A program made the position numbers and the translations under genes. Of a stretch of 64,000 nucleotides of DNA, positions 32,627 through 44,200 are shown in pieces (within the stretch, counting starts at the first letter, position 1; the number at the start of each line of letters is the position of its first letter). The stretch is taken from the NCBI GenBank assembly GCA_039881045.1, contig JAYWVB010000077.1, forward strand, positions 1 to 64,000. The letters are read 5' to 3'. This DNA comes from Chaetomium olivaceum. Lineage: Eukaryota; Ascomycota; Sordariomycetes; Sordariales; Chaetomiaceae. The notes under the pieces are model-generated. The model saw nothing but the letters and a program-made list of their open reading frames with translations, ran no database searches and had not been told where the DNA came from.

Positions 32627-34407
32627 TTAGGCAGTCTGTCCTGCAGGTTTCTCCTCTAGGCGATGTTCTGACGCCAGCTGCTTGTTCATGTCGTGATGCT
32701 TAACAAACAAGGACAGAAAAAGCGAGAAAGCCGCCAGGGCCAGCAGGAGATGAAAGATGGCGTGGAACCCATCGACATACGCATCTAGAAAGGCGGTCTT
32801 TTGCGGCCCGTCAGGAAGGGCCGTCAGTGGGCCGGAAAAGGCCTCGGCGTTGCGCGCGACGGCTAGCGCAACGTCCTGAGTGAACCCCCGACGCTCGAGA
32901 GCGTGCAGCAGCACGTTTTGAAAGACGGTCCCGCCGACGGCCACACCCAGGCAAATGCCAAACTGGCGCAGGAACGTAAACATGGAGACGGCGTGGGCCG
33001 TATCGCGCGTCTCGGCGATGGCCTGCGTGGCGATGCTGAGCGACAGTACGAGAAGACCGTGGCCGAACGAGATAGTGAGGATTAGGAATAGATGCGCGAC
33101 GAGGCTCCGGTACTGGTTGGCCAGGAGCAGTACGCCGTTGGAGACGACCAGGCACGCGAAGCCGAGTTGCAGCGCCCAACGAAACGAACCCAGACGGGTC
33201 ATGAGAAGCCCCGTCACCAGACTGACAGGCACGGTGAGGAGCGTTGTCGCCATGATGTAAATACCAGTCAGGGTGGTGCTGAGCCCCTTGATCGAGATCA
33301 TGTAGAAGGGGAGGTAGTATAGATGGGTGTAGAGCTCGAAGCCGCCGAAGACCCCGAGCATGAATACCAGACGGGCCGACACGTTCTTCATGACCGATAT
33401 GCGGATAAAGGGGACGGCTGGCACGTAGACTTCGTATACGATCGAAGACAAAACGACGAGGCCGCCGAGGAGAATCGGAACCCAGGCCTGGTACGAGTTC
33501 CAACTGTACTGGACCCCTCCCCAAGTGAGGCCTAGCAACAAGCTTGACGTGCCAGAGATGAAGAGGAAGGCCCCGAGCCAGTCGGCGCGACGCACAGCCT
33601 TCATAAACGGCGGCTGGTTTTGCAATTTCAGACGGCGGAAGGCAAACGGCACGGCCAGGAAGCCGAGCGCGCAGAAGGGGAAGTTGATGTAGAAGATCCA
33701 TTGCCAGCTAGCGTGCTCGGCCACAATGCCGCCGGTGAGTGGGCCAATGACTGTACCAAATGCCCAGGCGGCTACGATGATGGCCTGATACTTTGGCCTC
33801 TGGCGGAGCGGGATGACATCAGTGGTGACAATGTACGAGAGCGCGTAGATACCGGCCGCGCCGACACCCTGGATGGTGCGCCCGCACAACAACGCGGTAA
33901 AGCTGGTTGCGAGGCACGAGACGATTGTTCCGGCCGTGAACATGGTGATGGAAAAGAGTAGGACCGACTGACGGCCAAACAGATCCGACAGGGCCCCGAG
34001 GAACGGGACAAAGACGGCGTTGGCTAGGAGGAACGAACTACCCGCCCAGAACGTCTCTATGGTGGTGCCGTTAAGACTTTTGGCCAGTGTCTAATACCCT
34101 CGTCAGCTCAGCTATAATAATTATACGGGCGAAAGGAAACGGAAATGGTGCTCACAGGGAGGGCTGGTGGTAGAACTGTGGCATCTACAGCCAGGATGAT
34201 GTTGAGAAGGGCCATAGTGCCGAGGATCATTAGCTCCCATTTCCCCGCCTTGAACTCCCCGTCGCTGTCATTTTCCAAGGCAAGAACGGGAACCGACTCT
34301 GACGGCCGAGCTCCCTGTTTTTCTGTCAGGCTTTCGGCCACGGGGGGATTCGCGGAAGAAGTCGACATGATGTTCGGCCTAAGCAACGCTAAACTTTCTG
34401 AATGCAA
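32627..34407 (-). CDS. MFS multidrug/metabolite exporter (DHA2-like, 14 TM type)
   Basis: Two exons, 34156-34407 and 32627-34090, with a 65-bp intron; together 571 residues (558 if translation begins at the second Met, 34368). The cytoplasmic N-terminus is hydrophilic. Hydrophobic segments spread along the whole protein agree with 14 helices. MFS landmarks include the loop 2-3 motif GALSDLFGRQS, and a motif C-like region (AFGTVIGPLTGG) in TM5. The late loop RLGSFRWALQ corresponds to the repeated motif A. This family exports toxic or secondary metabolites by proton antiport at the plasma membrane. Its position, divergent from a P450 and near a polyketide synthase, suggests export of that product; this is inference from context. 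Confidence 0.88.
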
Positions 34408-34955
34408 AACTGTTTTCGATTTCCGCTACTCAATATAGTAAAGAGAAGGGTCTGCAGAACATGTGCTGGCTAAGGCGTTCTCCCTGTCCCTGTTTGCCGA
34501 GGCTGTCAGTTTGGCCCCCATGCAGACACGGGATGCGTCGTGGTACATACTATAGCAGCTGCAGCTAAACAGGCAGCTCACTGCGGGTTGCAATACAGCA
34601 AAAGAGGGCTTTGGTTTGGCGCCCCTTTTGCAGTGCCACCCCTGACATGCAGCCAATCCACCTATCGGCCCACATCCTGTTTATTTCCCAGGACAGGGTA
34701 AGACAGAACACAGACGGGACCAACAGTACATACCAGTACCATTTCGATGGTTCTCAGCTTCTGGCCCTGAGTCCCAACCGTCCAACTCCGCATTTGAAGA
34801 CTTCCGCGGTTACATGATCACCTTCTTCCCTTCTTCCCCCTGATGTGCATCATGCGTTTCAGCTTCGTCTTTTTTTCGTCCCCTCTAGTACGCGCATGAT
34901 TAGACTTTAGCGCACCCATCTTATCTATTCGACTTTGCAAGTCTTTCATCTTGAC
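34408..34955. promoter_or_regulatory. Shared divergent promoter region of the exporter and P450
   Basis: About 550 bp separates the two start codons, which point away from each other, so both promoters must lie here. A pyrimidine-rich stretch (CTTTTTTTCGTCCCCTC) precedes the P450 start, typical of fungal core promoters. I could not assign a specific factor-binding site. Confidence 0.5.
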
Positions 34956-36419
34956 ATGGAGCCGATTCCAGGACCGGCAGGCTGGCCGCTGATAGGTAAC
35001 CTGTGGGACATCGACTTAAACAACACGGTGCTGAGCTTCATGGCGCTCGCCGATCAGCATGGCCCGATCTACAAGTTGCGATTGGGCGGTACCGACAGGC
35101 TGTTCCTCAGCAACCATGTGCTCGTCAACGAGGTGTGTACTCGGAAGCAGTTCAGCAAGCACATCATGGGTGCGATTGGGGCGTTGGCCCAGGTACTCCC
35201 AGACGGGCTCTTCACGGCGCAGACGGCACAGAAGAGCTGGGGCCAGGCTCGACGTACGCTGAATCCCATCTTCACGCCAGCAAGAATCCGTAATATGTTC
35301 CCCGAGATGCTTGATATTACCTCGCAGCTCGTGCTCAAGTGGGCTCGCCACGGGCCCAAGACGCCTATCGACCTCTCAGCCGACCTTACGCGCCTAACGC
35401 TAGATACCCTCGCACTCACAGCCATGGACACGCGCTTCAACTCGTTCTACCACGACGAACTCCACCCATTTGTGCGACACTTTGGCGCCATGTTTTCTGA
35501 GCTGCAGCTCCGGTCGAACCGGCCGGCGTGGTACACGGCTCTGCAGTGGACTGCCAACCGTGAGTTCGACGAACACAACGCCTATATCCGGAATTTTTGC
35601 GCCGACGTGCTCGCGGACCGCCGCGCTCGCGAGAGCGACAACGAGAGCGGCGAGCTGGCCGGTCGCAAGGACGTCTTCACGGCCATGCTGCACCGGCGCG
35701 ACCCGGTTACGGGTGAGCAGCTCGCCGATTCAGTCATCATCGACAACATGATCACCTTTCTGTTCGCCGGGCACGACACGACCGCAGGTCTGCTCTCGTT
35801 CCTAATCTTCCACTTGATCCGGAACCGGAAGGCCTACAAAAAGCTGCAAGACGAGATCGACCGCGTCCTCGGCGGGGGCGCTATGACGGCTGACTATCTG
35901 GACAAGCTGCCCTACACCAAGGCTTGCCTGCGCGAGACGCTGCGCCTGGAACCCCCTGCGCAAGCCTTCGCAGTCACGCCGCAGGTCGACGACGACGCAC
36001 CCATCCTACTCGACGGGCGCTACCCGATTCGCCGTGGCCAGTCAGCCATCGTTCTCGTGCCTTCGCTGCATCGAGATCGCGGTGTGTTTGGTGACGACGC
36101 CACCTCGTTCCGGCCCGAGCGAATGACAGACGAGAAGATGCAGCAGCTCCCCAAGAACTCTTTCAAACCATTTGGGAACGGAGTCCGCAACTGCATCGGG
36201 AGCGACTTCGCCATGCAGGAGGCTATGGTCGCCACCGTTGTGCTGTTTCAGAAGTTTGATTTTGAGCTGGTCGACCCTGACTACGAGCTGCAATACCAGC
36301 CCAGCCTGAACCGTAAGCCTAAGGGCCTCTTTGTCTACGCGCGCTTGCGGCCTAGCATCAATATCCTCTCGCTGCATCGGGACATGTTCGTCCCAGCGAA
36401 GACGCAGAAGGGGCAATGA
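34956..36419 (+). CDS. Cytochrome P450 without membrane anchor (BM3/CYP505-like haem domain)
   Basis: A 487-residue intronless gene. The in-frame codon at 34935 is TTG, so the ATG at 34956 is the start. Motifs: oxygen-binding I-helix AGHDTT (271-276), E327-T-L-R330 of the K-helix, FRPERM, and the haem loop FGNGVRNCIG with the thiolate Cys413. There is no N-terminal transmembrane helix; the protein starts directly at EPIPGPAGWPLIGN. That, and the soluble-type C-terminus, recall the haem domain of CYP505/BM3 enzymes, but no reductase domain follows, so a separate reductase must supply electrons. Likely role: oxidation of the polyketide made by the synthase 1.8 kb downstream. The substrate is unknown. 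Confidence 0.9.
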   Translation: MEPIPGPAGWPLIGNLWDIDLNNTVLSFMALADQHGPIYKLRLGGTDRLFLSNHVLVNEVCTRKQFSKHIMGAIGALAQVLPDGLFTAQTAQKSWGQARRTLNPIFTPARIRNMFPEMLDITSQLVLKWARHGPKTPIDLSADLTRLTLDTLALTAMDTRFNSFYHDELHPFVRHFGAMFSELQLRSNRPAWYTALQWTANREFDEHNAYIRNFCADVLADRRARESDNESGELAGRKDVFTAMLHRRDPVTGEQLADSVIIDNMITFLFAGHDTTAGLLSFLIFHLIRNRKAYKKLQDEIDRVLGGGAMTADYLDKLPYTKACLRETLRLEPPAQAFAVTPQVDDDAPILLDGRYPIRRGQSAIVLVPSLHRDRGVFGDDATSFRPERMTDEKMQQLPKNSFKPFGNGVRNCIGSDFAMQEAMVATVVLFQKFDFELVDPDYELQYQPSLNRKPKGLFVYARLRPSINILSLHRDMFVPAKTQKGQ

Positions 36420-38235
36420 AGTTGAGGGACGGCAGGGATGTGTAGATGTTGAGACTTGACCAATCACCCCCAGCATCTTTTTCGGCGTGTGTGTGTATTG
36501 TGCGCTTTTTAGGACTTGGTCTACAATAAGTGCTGTACTATATGGAATGATCTATTAGGCGGATTGGGAACATGCGCGCCGCCACCGAGCCACCGAACCG
36601 GAAATGCAGTCACCGTTTGGGGGGCGCCCGATCTGGTCAAAGGGAGCACAGAACAACACAATCGAAAAAAACACATTGGTTGATTTAAGAATCGTGTGCG
36701 TCCTCACAATCCGCGCAGTAGTTTAGACACTACATACATACCTATATCCATGCCTTTCTCTCGTACCCTTTGCCAATCATCCATCCCATGCATTCAAACC
36801 CACTTTTTTGGCCCCCAACTTGATCGACACACACACACCTGCCGCCCTTAGTGACCGAGACTCCCCGAGTGTGAGGTTGCTTCCAGCCATACGGATTCGC
36901 GCCAGCGGCTAAACGCCGCCAGCGTGCGGTAATCGTTATATGCAGCTACCGTGGAAGCGAAGAATGTTCGGGGCGCAGCAGCTCATTGATCGGCGAGCGG
37001 CAGGGAATGGCCACAGGGCTGGTCGTCTACCGACAGCACCAAGCGCGGGGCGTGCCGCTGGCGCGCATCTGCAGGGTACTTGCAGTGGTGTCGTGTGGAC
37101 ATACTGTGAGACACGGCATGAGAGAGACGCGACGTTACCCGCCCACCTCCTAACGCTGAGATCAGAGTCCCAACAGGACCCCAAGTGGAGGCGAAAAGTC
37201 GGCGTTGGCCCACTTGCCAAGGCATCACTCCCTGTGTACGGAATACCGAGGACATGTCTGCCTGATATAATACGTATCACATTTATTACAGTAACATTCG
37301 AGTTGGACGAGACGATGATGCCTCCGGGAAACAGGCCGAGGGCACAATCTGACTTAGGTAGGTGACCGATCAAACGCCGTTCGAGCTTCTATCTCAGCTT
37401 CTTGCCGCTACCTTTGTATCACCCGTCGGCTTGATGTTGCCCAGACAAGGGAGATATGTTGCAATCTAGCGGCGATGGCTATACCCGGGAAGATGTATCG
37501 ATCACGAGCGCCTCGTAAGCGTATCGAGCAGTCTCTCGCCATAGCCAAGAGAATCACCGTGGCACAGCAGTCCATCCCTTGCATTTTGGACCAACCCTGC
37601 CAGAGGAAGTCCGTACCGACTTGGCCCCCAACAACATCAACCCGGTTGCGAGAGGCACAGCCAGATACTACTGTTACTGTGACACAAAACTGCGCCATGC
37701 ATAGAGGTGGCCCGCATCTAGCCTGGTTCGATGTTTGGCCATGGAACCCGCAAAATTGGAGGGGCCGGCAGAAATCTCTTCTCGTCGAGCACAAGGAAGA
37801 ACCGCTTTGCACCCGTCCTCTCGTCCGTCCCCAACAGCTAACTTCGCCGCACCTCCGCCGCCCTAATGTCGTGCCACTCTTCGTCGAAGGCCACACAAGA
37901 AAGGTACTGGTACAGGAGGCTGCAGATGTGCATTGCGGTGCACGGAACGACATCCCGATGTGGTCGATGGGGGCGACACCTGGTTACTGGAGATGCAGAT
38001 GGAAGCTTGTCAGTCAAGGCAGAATAGCATACGAGGCGGGCCGATGAACTACCAAGGCGTTGTTGGATCGACAATGTAGCGCCGTTTAGCTTATGTTGGC
38101 TTTATATTGCTTAAGGCCATGGCCATGTCAATGGCTGTGATTTGAGCACCCTTCACGATTTCATGAATATCCAGCTCTGCTACCCCCGTTCCAGCTGAGA
38201 ACCCACCACTCCAACTGACGCCCCCTTGTTCCACA
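36420..38235. other. Intergenic upstream of the polyketide synthase
   Basis: Overlapping frames of up to about 190 codons occur on both strands (for example 36936-37373 and 37475-38047) but lack domains and lie on top of each other, so I do not call them. The promoter of the synthase must lie at the right end. A gene for a regulator was looked for and not found. Confidence 0.5.
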
Positions 38236-41200
38236 ATGGCCCAAAGTACGGCTACCGAATGCAACATTCTTATGGATGCCAATTGTTCCGAGGTGTGCAA
38301 TGGCGCTGAAGGGTATACTCATAACCCGGTACCCAAAACTCCGCCCGTATGGGAGGAGGCAAGCAGAACCCCGAGTCTATCCCTGACCGAGGCCGGGTCA
38401 AGCTCGGGCAGCAGCGGCAACGACTTCAAGCCGCCCGTGCCGGTGGCCATCTGTGGCATGGCCATGCGGCTCCCCGGCGGTATCAGCTCTCCCGAAGAAT
38501 TCTGGGGCTTCCTTGTCAACAAGGGTGATGCATGCGCCCGCATCCCAGCCCAGCGATACGCCACACATGGACCCCAGGGCAACAGCACCGGCCCCTCCCG
38601 TTCCGATACAGCTCCGGATGCCGCCCAAAAGGATGCGAATGCAGCTTCCGCAGCGGCTGACAAGCCTCATTGGAAGACCCACGGATACATGCTCGACCAC
38701 GTTGACCTTTCCGCCTTTGACGCATCGCTCTTCTCCATGACGCGAGCTGAACTGGACATTGTCGATCCGCAACAGCGTCTTCTCCTGGAACTCACCCGGT
38801 ACTTCAGCCCATGATGATGCCCGTGAATGGGTTCCCCCGTCCCTAGGCTGACCGTGTGCTCTAGGGAGTGCTTTGAGAATGCCGGCGAGACAGGCTGGCG
38901 CGGTAAAGACGTGGGCGTGTATATTGGCTCGTTCGGCGAGGACTGGAACGACATCCAGCACCACGACCGCCATGACCTGAATTTGTACAAGCTCGTCGGT
39001 ACAAGCGACTTTGTGCTGGCAAATCGGATCTCCTATGAATATGACCTGAAGGGACCCAGGTAACCCCGGACTTCCATTGCTTCACATGAACACTTTTCGC
39101 TGACGTCGTCGCAGTATGGTGCTCAGAACGGGTTGCTCTGCCTCCTTATATGGCCTACACCTAGCTTGCCAGTCTCTGCAAGCCGGCGATATATCCTCTG
39201 CTCTTGTTGGGGGATGCAACCTTATCATGAGTCCTCAAAGTAAGAAAACGTCCACCGCCCGAGCCTCCGGCGGTGTGTGCTGACCACGTGAGCAAGAGGT
39301 CGAGACCATGTATAATGTCGGCGTCCTGAGCAAGAGCGCTTCTTCTCGGTCCTTTGATGCGGGAGCTGATGGATACGCCCCGGAGAGGCCGTGAACATGA
39401 TCTACGTGAAGAGGCTTGACGACGCCCTCCGCGACGGAAACCCAATTCGTGCTGTAATCCGCGCCACGGCCAGCAACTGCGACGGAAAGACGCCAGGCCT
39501 GACGAAGCCAAGTGCTGAAGCCCACGAAGCTCTGATTCGTGCTACGTACGCCGCCGCCGGTCTTGGAAACGAGATGGGTAGCACGGGCTTCTTTGAATGC
39601 CATGCCACAGGTACTTCGAGCGGCGACCCCGAGGAAGGGAAGGCTGTTGCCAATGTCTTTGGCGACAAGGGTGGTGTGTATATCGGATCAGTTAAGGTGA
39701 GCTTGTGCCCTTCCCGTAGGCCACTTCCGTAGGGAACCGGCTGACCTTTTGTAACCAGCCAAACGTGGGCCATTCGGAAGGTGCCTCGGGTCTTACCTCC
39801 CTTCTCAAGTGCGTTCTGGCACTCGAGAATCGAGTGGTTCCTCCCAATATCAAGTTTTGCCGGCCGAACCCCAAGAGTAAGCATATGGATATGTGCTGGT
39901 AGACCGAGCTTTTCCGGACAGCCTTCTGACATGGTGCGCAGTCCCCTTCGAGCTTGGCGGCCTCCGAGTTCCCAGCGAACCCATTCCTTGGCCCATAGAC
40001 CGCCGTGAGCGGACCAGTGTCAACTCGTTTGGAGTGGGCGGCGCAAACGCCCACGTCATCCTCGACTCGGCCGCCGAGTTCGGGATCCGGGCTTCGAATC
40101 TGCCAGCCAGCCGATCAGGCAGCCGGCTTCTAGTGTTCACCGCCAATGACGCCGAGTCGGCTCGCCATGGGGCTCTAAAATGCAGCCGCCATGTCTCCGA
40201 GAAACCCGAGATGCTCACGGATGCTGCCTACACGCTGGGGCTGCGCCGCGAACACTTTCCATATCGGTCCTTCGCCGTTGGGAACAAGGTAAATGCGAAT
40301 GCTCTCGAGTTCTCAGTCCCCGTGAAGATGCCTACGGCCGCGCCGAGCGTCACATTCGTATTCACCGGTCAGGGCGCCCAATGGCCGACAATGGGCGCCG
40401 GGCTACTGTCGGAACATCCTTCCGCTATGCAGGATATCCGACTGATGGAGATGAGCCTTGCATCCCTCGGTCCCGATTTGGCTCCAAACTGGATTCTATC
40501 AGGTGAGAACACGTTCTGCATCCAAGGTGGCATTGGAATACCAAGTTAACAACTTCCCAGAGGAACTCATGCGACCAACGGAGTCGAGCAAGGTCTACAA
40601 GGCGGAATTCTCGCAGCCGCTCTGCACCGCAGTTCAGATTGTTCTGGTGAATCTCCTCCGGGACTGGGGTATTGCTCCGGCCGCTGTGATCGGTCATTCC
40701 AGCGGTGAGATTGCCGCCGCTTATGCCTGTGGTGCTTTTAGCATGCAGGAAGCCATTGTGTGCGCTTATCTGCGAGGTAAAGTCACTAGGCAACCTACAA
40801 CGTCGACCGGTGCCATGGCAGCCGTTGGCATTGGCGCGAGGAAGCTCCAGCCGTATCTGGTTGACGGCGCCGTCATCGCCTGCGAGAATAGCCCCTATAG
40901 CACGACCTTGTCTGGGGACGAGGCTAAAATCACTGATGTCCTCCAAGCTTTGAAACAAGACCATCCCGACGTATTCATGAGGCGCCTGCAGGTCGATATG
41001 GCCTACCATTCCCGTAAACTTCGAGTCCCAGACCGAAATTTGTCAATGTTCAAACCAGTTGACTTTCCCTCGCAGATCACATGAAAGAGCTGGGTGAAGA
41101 GTATGAGCGTCTCCTCGCACCCCATCTGGCCGGGAAAGCTCCTACGGTACCATTCTTCTCAACCGTTACGAACGAGGTTATCCGTGCCGAGGGACAACTG

Positions 41201-44200
41201 CGCGCTTCGTATTGGCGCTCAAACCTGGAATCGCCGGTCCTCTTCCAAACTGGCGTTGAAACCCTACTCCGGTCGCAGGGTCTCGACAGCGTCTTGCTGG
41301 AGGTTGGACCGCACAGTGCTCTCGCAGGCCCACTCCGCCAGATCTTAAAGCATCTGAAGGCTGAGGGGATGTCTTACGTGGCCACGCTCGCGCGCCACGA
41401 GGACGACAACCGCGCGCTGCTCGGCACCGCTGGGCAACTCTTTTGCAGGGGCATCCCAATCCGATTCGAGGCCGTGAACCCTGGTGGGCGTGTCCTGACC
41501 AGCCTACCGTGCTATCCGTGGAACCGCGAGACAAAGTACTGGTACGAAAGCCGCGTGTCACGGGAGTACCGCGGACGCCGCTTCGCCCATCATCCGATTC
41601 TCGGCAGCCGAGTCGTCGAGACAAGCCAGACGGAGCCCAACTGGCGGAATATGCTGCGTCTGGACGACGCCCCTTGGTGCCGTGATCACAAAGTCGCCGG
41701 TGATGTTGTCTTTCCCGGCACCGGCTATCTCGCCATGGCGGGCGAGGCTATGAGACAGCTATCTGGAGCTCGCGATATCACGTTACGTCAGGTCACGATT
41801 GCGTCGGCCCTTATCCTGAGCTCTGCGGCCACGGAGATCGTCACGTCAATGCGGCCTTATAAACTCACGAACACTTTGGATTCGTCCTGGCACGAGTTTT
41901 CCATCTCTTCCTACAATGAGACGTCAACGTCGTGGACCAAGCACTGTTTCGGCCAGGTCCGGGCGGGGAGTGACCATCTACCGCAGCAAGAGCGCGATAT
42001 CACTCATCTCCCAAGAGAAGTCGAGCCCGACTACTGGTATAAGGCGATGCGGGGCATTGGCCTGAGTTATGGTCCGGCGTTCCAGGGGCTTGGCAGAATC
42101 TCTGCGGACCCTCTGCATAACGTCGCCGTTGCCGATCTCCGGCTTGACGCCGTTCCCGAACCGGAAGTGGAAGACGGCGCGACATACTACGTCCATCCTG
42201 CGACCTCCGATGCCTGCATGCAGCTTTTCTCGGCCGCTGCGGCGAGAGGACAAGCCCGCTCGATGCACGGGAAAGCGGTGCCCACGTACATCGGGGAGGC
42301 ATACTTCCAGAGCCGCTCCAGTGCTAGCATTACCGTGGAAGCAAGGGCCAACGTCCAGCCCAACGGATCCATCCTAGGCAGCTGTGTCGGCGTGGACCCG
42401 AGTACGAAAGCCGTGGTTGTGGCACTGCGCGACGTCAAACTCGCACCGCTGGACGACGGGGATATGACCGACAAAGACCCTCATGCCGGCGGCCGCCTCC
42501 ACTGGAAGCCCGACCTGGACTTTCAAAACGCGGGCCGCCTGATCCACTCCCGCAAAAAGGTCCGAGAGGCCTACTATCGGCTTCAGAAACTGGTGCTGCT
42601 GTGCTGCATCGTGGCGCAAGAACAGTGCAGCGGGATCGCCACGCAGGCCCCTCACCTAGCCAAGTTTCAGCGTTGGATCCGGGGGCAGGTCGAGCAAGCC
42701 GAGCAAGAGGGGTACCCCCTCCTCAGCCAAACCGAGGTTCAAGAGCTGCTGCAACTCTCGCTGGCAGACCGGTCCGACCGCATCCCGCAGTTCCTTGAAC
42801 GCGTCCTGGAGACCGAGTATGCCACCATAGGCAGGGTTGTTTGTCGCGTATTCGGGGTTCTCGCGGGCATCCTACGCGGAGAAGTCGACGGGCTCGAAGT
42901 CCTGCGTCAGGACGACGCGCTCGCCGAGATATACAGTCTCGGGAACCAGTGGGACTACGGACCGTTCCTCCGTCTGCTGAACCACCGCACGCCGCACCTG
43001 CGCGTCCTCGAAATCGGTGCCGGCACAGGGGCTACCACTGACCTGGTGCTCCGGGGTCTCGAGGGTACCTTCTACTCGTACACGTTCACCGACGTCTCGG
43101 CCGGTTTCTTCCCCGCCGCCCTGGAGCGATTCCGCCACGTCGGTTCCCGCATGCGTTTCCAGACGCTCGACGTGTCGCGAGACCCGACGGAGCAGGGCTT
43201 TGCGCCGAGCTCGTTCGACCTCGTTGTCGCAGCCAATGTACTCCACGTCACGCCGCGGCTCGCAGAGACGCTGACCAACGTGCGGCGGCTCCTACGTCCA
43301 GACGGACGGCTCTTGATCCAGGAGATGCACATGACGGTCAAGTGGCTCAACTTCGCGATGGGGCCCCTCCCCGGCTGGTGGCTGGGTGAGCAGGACGGCA
43401 GGAGCGAGGAACCGTACGTGTCGCCGCAGCGGTGGGCCCAGGAGCTGGTGACCGCCGGCTTCTCGCCCCCGCAGGCTTCCGTCTACGACGACGAGGCGCC
43501 GTACCAGGCTAACGTCACCATGATCGCTGTCCCTGACATCTCCTGGGCGGCGCCCGAGCGAACCATATCCCTGCTCTCGACGCTGCCCGAGGGAGACGTG
43601 GCGACCAGTATCTCAGCGGCCCTGCAAAAGTTCGGTCTAGAGGTTGAGCCTGTCTCGCTCTCCGACAAGCCCAAGGGCGCCGTAATCTCCATCATTGACT
43701 TAGAGGGTAAGCCGTTCCTCTCCGATATCACACCCGAAGAGTACGCTCGTTTCCAAACCTTCTTGTCAAACCTGAACCCCACCGGCGTCGGCATGCTCTG
43801 GCTCACGAAGCCGAGCCAGATGCGGTGCGTGGACCCGCGGTACGCAGGCATTCTTGGCCTGCTGCGTACCGCCCGCAACGAGCTCGGCACTCCGTTGTGC
43901 ACGCTCGAATTGGACGGAGTCTTCACGTCGTCATCGTCACCATCATCATTACCACCACCACTAGAGGAGACTTGGCGCGTTGTCTTTGACGTCTACCAGA
44001 AGACATGTCGGATGCGCGCCGTGGAGCAGGATGCCTTGTCCGACCCGGACTACGAGTTTGCCTTTTCGGAAGGCACCGTCTACCTGCCTCGCTTCCATTG
44101 GATCTCGGTCTCGGGCGAGCTCGTCGAGCCGGCGGGGGATCACCAGGTGTACAAGCGCCTCGAGATCGGCAAGAGAGGCTCACTGCAGACGATGAACTGG

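Noticed and set aside
34935..34955. Upstream start of the P450 at 34935
   Set aside because: The codon is TTG; the first ATG in frame is at 34956 and begins the conserved proline-rich N-terminus.
36936..38047. Overlapping frames of 140-190 codons upstream of the PKS, considered as a missing cluster regulator
   Set aside because: No zinc-cluster Cys pattern or other domain on either strand, and frames overlap each other.
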